Assembly: GCA_002700405.1 (NCBI GenBank)
Contig: PACY01000048.1
Span: forward strand, 33,631-70,836
Direction: 5' to 3'
DNA length: 37,206 bases
Source of the DNA: Flavobacteriaceae bacterium
GTDB taxonomy: Bacteria > Bacteroidota > Bacteroidia > Flavobacteriales > Flavobacteriaceae
Shown here in pieces: positions 32,876 through 37,206 of the stretch. The notes under the pieces are model-generated. The model did not search any database. It was not told where the DNA came from and saw nothing but the letters and a program-made list of their open reading frames with translations. A program made the translations under genes and the position numbers. Numbering within the stretch: position 1 is the first letter of the stretch; each line of letters begins with the position of its first letter.

Positions 32876-33451
32876 TTATTTTTGATAGAAATTCATTAAA
32901 TAGTCAATCTCAATTTTTCCTTTCTCAATATTATTTAACTTGTTTTTCAATAGTCTTTTTTTAAAACTAGTTAACTTATCAGTGAATAGTATTCCTTGAA
33001 TGTGATCATATTCATGTTGTATTACTCTAGCAACAATTCCTGAAAAATTTACTTTCTTAGAAATAAAGTTCTCATCATAATATTCAATATAAATATCTGA
33101 CTTTCTTCTTATGTTTTCTCTTATATTAGGAATACTTAAGCACCCTTCTTCAAATAGCCAGCTCTCACCAGTTTCACCTACAATGGTTGGATTAATAAAA
33201 ACTTCTTTAACCCTACTTACTTGTAAATCCTGAATTTTTTCATCATCCATATCTAAAAAAGGGGAAGTATCAATAATAAACAACCTAATTGATTCTCCTA
33301 CCTGTGGAGCAGCCAACCCAACTCCACTAGCATTATACATAGTCTCATACATATTACCTATTAATTCCTTTAAATTAGGATAAGAAGCTGAAATTTCTTT
33401 TGCTTTTCTTTTTAAAACAGGATCCCCATATCCAATTATTGGTAAAATCAT
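32876..33451 (-). CDS. def: Peptide deformylase
   Basis: This metalloenzyme removes the formyl group from the initiator methionine of new proteins. The 191 residues contain all three family motifs: GVGLAAPQVG (motif 1), EEGCLSIP with the metal-binding Cys (motif 2) and QHEYDHIQG (motif 3: HEYDH, two His ligands and catalytic Glu). The length is slightly over the E. coli value (169) because of a C-terminal helix rich in Lys. It lies 40 bases after ruvX, in the same direction, an order common in Bacteroidota, and ten bases before the MATE gene. Confidence 0.97.
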   Translation of the reverse strand: MILPIIGYGDPVLKRKAKEISASYPNLKELIGNMYETMYNASGVGLAAPQVGESIRLFIIDTSPFLDMDDEKIQDLQVSRVKEVFINPTIVGETGESWLFEEGCLSIPNIRENIRRKSDIYIEYYDENFISKKVNFSGIVARVIQHEYDHIQGILFTDKLTSFKKRLLKNKLNNIEKGKIEIDYLMNFYQK

Positions 33452-33491
33452 TTATTATTATTTAATACACAATATATCAATTATTGATTAA

Positions 33492-33908
33492 TTACTTCTC
33501 TATAGATTTTAAATATCCTTGAAGAATTATTGTTGCACTTATCTTATCAATAATATATTTATCACTTCTATTTTTTTTGTTTAATCCAGCATCAATCATT
33601 GTTTGTAAAGCAATTTTTGAAGTAAAGCGTTCATCAAATCTCTTAATAGGAATATTAGGAAATTTTAGTGTTAATTTATTTATAAACTTCTTTATTAGTT
33701 CTTCAATATCAGAAAATTCATCATTCATTCTCTTTGGCTGACCAATTACAAACTCAGAAATATTATTGTTAGAATTGTATTTGTCAATGTAATCCATTAC
33801 ACTGTTTGTTTTAATTGTGGTAAGTCCAAATGCAAAAACTTGTGAATCATCACTAACTGCAATTCCAGATTTTACTTCTCCGTAATCAATGGCTAAAATT
33901 ATTGACAT
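33492..33908 (-). CDS. ruvX: RuvX/YqgF-family Holliday-junction resolvase-like nuclease
   Basis: A 138-residue RNase H-fold protein of the YqgF/RuvX family, linked to pre-16S rRNA maturation and proposed as a Holliday junction resolvase. The N-terminal acidic motif is AIDYGEVKSGIAVSD (Asp7), followed by VIGQPKRMND, FDERFTS (acidic motif 2) and the C-terminal DKISATIILQGYL (acidic motif 3). All three acidic positions are retained. Length matches the family. Its promoter (33913-33939) ends four bases before the ATG, implying a leaderless or near-leaderless message. def lies 40 bases downstream. Confidence 0.95.
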   Translation of the reverse strand: MSIILAIDYGEVKSGIAVSDDSQVFAFGLTTIKTNSVMDYIDKYNSNNNISEFVIGQPKRMNDEFSDIEELIKKFINKLTLKFPNIPIKRFDERFTSKIALQTMIDAGLNKKNRSDKYIIDKISATIILQGYLKSIEK

Positions 33909-33912
33909 AAAA

Positions 33913-33939
33913 CAAATATAACACTATAACTTGTAGCAA
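33913..33939 (-). promoter_or_regulatory. Promoter of ruvX-def, immediately before the start codon
   Basis: On the minus strand TTG (33939-33937) is followed after 16 bases by TATATTTG (33920-33913), an exact -7 element. Only four bases separate it from the ruvX ATG, so transcription should start at or within the first codon. Confidence 0.6.
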
Positions 33940-33952
33940 ATAAATATCCTTA

Positions 33953-34705
33953 TTAACTAAAGAATTTTTTTATTTTTTTTCTAATAGACCTTCTGCTAAG
34001 AAATTGATTGCTATAATACATCATTAATTTAAAAACCTCCTCCTCACTTCTATTGGAGAGTATAGCATATTCCCTACTAATAATCCTTATTACTTCTTTA
34101 TCATTAGTAAGTCGTCTAAAATTCATTATTCTCATTTTGAAATTCATTTCTTCAAATTTCATTCTATTCAAATCAACTAAATAAAATATCGGCCTACTAT
34201 TATTAAGCTTAACTAAAGTATTTCCAGGGGAATGATCTAAAAAATTAATTCCATTTTCATGAAGCTTTAAAGTAAAACCTACAAAATCATTTAAAATATT
34301 AATCCGATCTGGATAATTAACATTGTTAATTACCTCACTTATTGCAAAATCAAAATCCAGTTGTTCTGAAACATAGAAACTGCTAGTTAAGAGCCCATTT
34401 TTTTTTACTTCATAATAACATATTGGTACTGGGGTATTTATTCCTAAATTCAATAATTTCATTGCATAATTATAAGATCTATTCGCCTTAGATAATCTGA
34501 AAAAGGCGTAAACAATTGAATTAAAAAAATTTGGGACACCAAAAGATTTTACATTTATTTGAATTTGTTCTAAGCTAAATTTTTTAATATTATTTCTATG
34601 ATCTTTAATAGTCTGACCATTAGAAGTGCTGAAATTTTTAATTATACTTAAAATTTCTTCTTTGAAGTTTATATATTTAGAATTAAACTCTATAGACTTA
34701 TTCAA
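33953..34705 (-). CDS. LPS-core/Kdo kinase-like (WaaP/KdkA family) protein
   Basis: A 250-residue protein-kinase-fold enzyme of the lipopolysaccharide kinase group. These phosphorylate Kdo or heptose of the LPS inner core from the cytoplasmic side. Visible are the N-lobe Lys in IQINVKSFGVP (about 51-61), the catalytic-loop FLDHSPGNTLV with Asp and Asn in HRD-like positions, and YLVDLNRMKF with the metal-binding Asp of the DFG-equivalent. The C-terminus is strongly basic. The only in-frame start is TTG at 34703-34705. It is divergent from the TsaC-like gene. The gene fits with kdsD and lptB in LPS metabolism, but the exact sugar target is unknown. Confidence 0.82.
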   Translation of the reverse strand: MNKSIEFNSKYINFKEEILSIIKNFSTSNGQTIKDHRNNIKKFSLEQIQINVKSFGVPNFFNSIVYAFFRLSKANRSYNYAMKLLNLGINTPVPICYYEVKKNGLLTSSFYVSEQLDFDFAISEVINNVNYPDRINILNDFVGFTLKLHENGINFLDHSPGNTLVKLNNSRPIFYLVDLNRMKFEEMNFKMRIMNFRRLTNDKEVIRIISREYAILSNRSEEEVFKLMMYYSNQFLSRRSIRKKIKKFFS

Positions 34706-34717
34706 CTGGTTATTTTT

Positions 34718-34725
34718 TATATTTG
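34718..34725 (+). promoter_or_regulatory. -7 promoter element of the tsaC-cca-ctaA run
   Basis: TATATTTG, an exact TAnnTTTG match, ends 21 bases before the ATG at 34747, inside the 41-base divergent gap. No TTG lies at the -33 position, which would fall within the neighbouring kinase gene's start. Confidence 0.5.
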
Positions 34726-34746
34726 ATATAAATATATTTATAATAG

Positions 34747-35313
34747 ATGGAAAAAATTATAAATGAAGTTGAAAAAGCATACAAAGTCCTTATAAATGGT
34801 GGTGTAATTCTATACCCTACTGATACTATATGGGGCTTGGGTTGTGACGCGACAAATAACAATGCGATTAATAAAATTAATGGCTTAAAAGGAAGAGAAA
34901 ACACAGCTCCTATGCTAAGCTTGATTAATAGCTCTGATATGCTAAATAAGTTTCTACATGAAAAACCTGAAAATATAGACGATTTATTACAAAAATTTAA
35001 AAATCCAACTACAGTAGTGTATGATAATCCAAAAAATATATCTGAACTTTTAATTTCAAATAAAAATAAAGTTGCATTTAGAATTGTAAATCATAATTTC
35101 TGCAATATGCTTATTGATAAAATTAAAAAACCTATTGTATCAACCTCAGCGAATATTCATAATGAAAAACATCCTATTAATTTTAAAGAAATAGATGAAC
35201 GTATTTTAAAAGGTGTAGACTATATCGTAAATTTACCAAATGAATCTGTAAGCAAACTCCCTTCTTCAATAGTAACAATTAATAATAAGGGAGAGATAAA
35301 AAAACTTCGATAG
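34747..35313 (+). CDS. L-threonylcarbamoyladenylate synthase (TsaC/Sua5/YciO family)
   Basis: This enzyme makes threonylcarbamoyl-AMP from threonine, bicarbonate and ATP for the t6A37 modification of ANN-decoding tRNAs. The 188 residues form a YrdC-like fold with GGVILYPTDTIWGLGCDATN (18-37), the basic INGLKGRE segment in the place of KxR, AFRIVNH and PIVSTSANIHNEKHP. It lacks the C-terminal Sua5 domain, matching short TsaC forms. A YciO-type paralogue of uncertain substrate is an alternative. It is followed by the CCA-adding enzyme after 15 bases, so two tRNA-maturation genes are cotranscribed. Confidence 0.9.
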   Translation: MEKIINEVEKAYKVLINGGVILYPTDTIWGLGCDATNNNAINKINGLKGRENTAPMLSLINSSDMLNKFLHEKPENIDDLLQKFKNPTTVVYDNPKNISELLISNKNKVAFRIVNHNFCNMLIDKIKKPIVSTSANIHNEKHPINFKEIDERILKGVDYIVNLPNESVSKLPSSIVTINNKGEIKKLR

Positions 35314-35328
35314 ATAAAATATTTTATA

Positions 35329-36750
35329 ATGAAATTTGAAGAGGCTATTAATGATAAACTTTTTAAAACTATTTCTAATTGTGCAGATCAACTAGGTTTA
35401 GATTGTTATGTTATTGGAGGTTTTGTTAGAGACTACTTCTTAAAAAGGGAATCTAAAGATGTAGATATTGTGGTAGTTGGAAGCGGTATAGAAATGGCAA
35501 AATTAGTTTCAAAAGCGCTTAAAATCACTTCAGAAATCAAAATTTTTAAAACCTATGGAACCGCTATGCTCCAATATTCAAATTTTGAAATTGAATTTGT
35601 TGGCGCAAGAAAAGAATCATATAGTGCTAAAAGCAGAAACCCTAAAATTTTTAAAGGAACACTGAAAGATGATATTAAAAGAAGAGACTTTACTATCAAC
35701 AGTCTAGCTATTAGTTTAAATAAAAAAGATTATGGAACACTAATAGATGAATACAATGGCTTAGATGATATAGAATCAAAAATAATTAAAACTCCTCTTG
35801 ATCCAAATGTAACCTTTAATGATGATCCGTTAAGAATGTTAAGGGCAATACGGTTTGCATCTAATCTCAAGTTCGATATAAACAAACATATATTGGAAGT
35901 AATCACAAATTTAAGTTCAAGAATTAATATTATTACTAAAGAGAGAGTCGTAGATGAAATAAATAAAATATTATTAAGTGAAAAGCCATCATACGGATTC
36001 TTTCTGCTAGAAAAAACAGGATTGCTAAATATTATTTTACCTGAAATAACTGCTCTAAAGGGAATAGATGAAGTTGAAGGGCAAACACATAAAGATAATT
36101 TCTATCATACACTAGAGGTATTAGATAACATAAGTAAGGAAACAGGCAATTTATGGCTGCGATGGGCTGCTCTTTTACACGATATTGGGAAAATGCCTAC
36201 AAAAAAATTTAGCAGTAAAATTGGATGGACCTTTCATGGACATGAATTTGAAGGAAGTAAAATGGTATACAAAATATTTAAGCGATTAAAAATGCCATTA
36301 AATGATAAAATGAAGTATGTCCAAAAAATTGTTTTGTTAAGCTCAAGACCAATTGTATTAGCTCAAGAAAATGTTACTGATTCTGCAGTAAGAAGATTAA
36401 TATTTGATGCTGGGGATAATATTGATGATCTTATGACACTTTGTGAAGCTGATATCACTACAAAAAATAAAGAACGTTTTAAGAAATACTTAGGAAACTT
36501 TAAAATTGTAAGAAACAAAATTATAGAAGTTGAAGAAAGAGATAATATAAGAAATTTTCAACCACCAGTTACAGGAAAAGAAATAATGGAAGCATTTAAT
36601 TTAAAACCCTGTAAAGCTATTGGACAAATTAAAGAAGCCATTAAAGAAGCTATTTTAGAAGGTGATATTAATAATAATTATGATGACGCATATAATATTA
36701 TGCTAAAAGAAGGAAAAAAACTTGGTCTAAGCACAAATGAAAAAAGATAA
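35329..36750 (+). CDS. cca: CCA-adding tRNA nucleotidyltransferase with HD domain
   Basis: This class II enzyme adds or repairs the 3' CCA of tRNAs. The 473 residues start with the nucleotidyltransferase head: GGFVRD (30-35) and the catalytic DVDIVV (Asp44, Asp46). RRDFTINSLA and the nucleotide-recognising DPLRMLRAIRFAS segment (EDxxR region) follow. An HD domain follows, with LLHDIGKMPTKK (His284-Asp285), HGHEFEG and related His/Asp positions, as in bacterial HD-containing CCA enzymes of Bacteroidota. The C-terminal part has FQPPVTGKEIMEAF. ctaA starts inside its last 14 bases. Confidence 0.93.
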   Translation: MKFEEAINDKLFKTISNCADQLGLDCYVIGGFVRDYFLKRESKDVDIVVVGSGIEMAKLVSKALKITSEIKIFKTYGTAMLQYSNFEIEFVGARKESYSAKSRNPKIFKGTLKDDIKRRDFTINSLAISLNKKDYGTLIDEYNGLDDIESKIIKTPLDPNVTFNDDPLRMLRAIRFASNLKFDINKHILEVITNLSSRINIITKERVVDEINKILLSEKPSYGFFLLEKTGLLNIILPEITALKGIDEVEGQTHKDNFYHTLEVLDNISKETGNLWLRWAALLHDIGKMPTKKFSSKIGWTFHGHEFEGSKMVYKIFKRLKMPLNDKMKYVQKIVLLSSRPIVLAQENVTDSAVRRLIFDAGDNIDDLMTLCEADITTKNKERFKKYLGNFKIVRNKIIEVEERDNIRNFQPPVTGKEIMEAFNLKPCKAIGQIKEAIKEAILEGDINNNYDDAYNIMLKEGKKLGLSTNEKR

Positions 36751-37206
36751 TAAAAAGGTAATCTACTGGTTATTTACAGGTTGTGCATTAATTTTTATTA
36801 TGGTGATTATTGGTGGAATCACTAGACTAACTCATTCAGGTCTTTCCATGCCAAGCTACAAATTAATTTCAGGTACAATTCCTCCATTAAATGAACAACA
36901 ATGGAATGAAGCTTTTGAATTATATAAACAATATCCTGAGTATAAGAAACTTAATAGTAGCATAAACTTAGATGAATTTAAAGGAATATTCTTTTGGGAA
37001 TGGCTACATCGATTTATTGGCAGAGTGATAGGTCTAGTTTTTGTTATTCCTTTTATGTACTTCATAATAACAAAACAATTAACCTGGCCAACAATAAAAA
37101 AAACCTCAATATTATTAATATTAGGAGGCTTTCAAGGATTTCTAGGATGGTATATGGTTAAAAGTGGCTTAGTTGATAGGCCTGATGTAAGTCATTACAG
37201 ACTAGC
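36737..37206 (+). CDS. ctaA: Heme A synthase CtaA/Cox15, N-terminal 156 residues (cut by window edge)
   Basis: Heme A synthase oxidises the C8 methyl of heme O to make heme A for aa3-type cytochrome oxidase in the inner membrane. Only the first 156 residues are present. Helix 1 is followed by the conserved IGGITRLTHSGLSMP (about 22-36). A periplasmic loop with PPLNEQQWNEAFELYKQYPEY follows, then FFWEWLHRFIGRVIG (His of the E-x-x-H-R motif, heme ligand). LGGFQGFLGWYMVKSGL comes last. The spacing matches Cox15-type (class 2) enzymes. The ATG lies inside the end of cca (14-base overlap). It runs off the right edge, so completeness is unknown. It implies aerobic respiration with heme A. Confidence 0.95.
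   Translation, partial: MKKDNKKVIYWLFTGCALIFIMVIIGGITRLTHSGLSMPSYKLISGTIPPLNEQQWNEAFELYKQYPEYKKLNSSINLDEFKGIFFWEWLHRFIGRVIGLVFVIPFMYFIITKQLTWPTIKKTSILLILGGFQGFLGWYMVKSGLVDRPDVSHYRL

Noticed and set aside
36856..37065. Open frame on minus at the right edge
   Set aside because: Antisense of ctaA, whose plus frame carries the heme-binding EWLHR motif.
1..37206. Search for tRNA/rRNA genes, CRISPR arrays, insertion sequences, phage genes, toxin-antitoxin or defence loci
   Set aside because: No regular repeats, transposase or integrase motifs, tRNA-like cloverleaf boundaries or defence domains could be recognised; the gaps are all under 200 bases.

Overview
This window is a dense, AT-rich (roughly 30% G+C by eye) stretch of bacterial chromosome. 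It almost certainly comes from a marine-type member of the Bacteroidota, most likely Flavobacteriia. Evidence for this includes a secreted protease with a type IX secretion C-terminal sorting domain, a PorV/PorQ-like protein, a Bacteroidota-length SecA without the C-terminal zinc finger, a long NusB, a DUF3276 PUR-domain protein, a cyclophilin-FKBP fusion, and promoters of the TTG / TAnnTTTG type instead of the E. coli type. Shine-Dalgarno sequences are largely absent. Intergenic spaces are short (none exceeds 300 bases), several genes overlap and convergent genes nearly touch, which suggests a streamlined genome. The presence of ctaA (heme A synthase) points to aerobic respiration.

Layout. 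1-2.9 kb, minus strand: the 5' part of guaB (cut by the window edge), a small outer-membrane beta-barrel protein, an HMG-CoA lyase and a LysE-family exporter. 2.95-4.7 kb, plus: a secreted M43-type metalloprotease. 4.7-7.6 kb, minus: pyrD, then the nusB-DUF1573-yajC operon. 7.6-12.5 kb, plus: an ABC exporter, a DUF3276 protein and a secreted M14 carboxypeptidase-like protein. 12.5-17 kb, mostly minus: csaA, a small membrane protein, a dual-domain peptidyl-prolyl isomerase and recQ, with a thioredoxin-like gene on plus. 17.1-19.6 kb, plus: the overlapping kdsD-tatC-lptB operon, convergent with pssA. 20.4-23.6 kb, plus: a PorV2-like protein, an Lnb-like (DUF4105) membrane protein, an ATP:cob(I)alamin adenosyltransferase and a DUF2795 protein. 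23.7-30.9 kb, plus: secA, meaB, then a GT2 / double LAB_N / GT39 cassette. 30.9-34.7 kb, minus: a PAP2 phosphatase, a MATE exporter, def, ruvX and a Kdo/WaaP-like kinase. 34.7 kb to the end, plus: a TsaC/Sua5 enzyme, a CCA-adding enzyme and the 5' part of ctaA.

The common theme is the cell envelope. Genes for Kdo synthesis (kdsD), LPS transport (lptB), lipid A or glycolipid decoration (GT2, LAB_N, GT39, PAP2, WaaP-like kinase), phospholipid synthesis (pssA), protein export (secA, yajC, tatC), lipoprotein maturation (Lnb-like) and type IX secretion clients are interleaved with tRNA maturation, nucleotide synthesis and B12-related genes. I see no mobile element, CRISPR array, prophage, tRNA or rRNA, and no defence-like locus. 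I found no clear undescribed system. The best candidates for novelty are the GT2 / double LAB_N / GT39 cassette, in which the middle protein is an exact-offset internal duplication and could be a lipid-sugar flippase, and the PorV2-like / Lnb-like pair.
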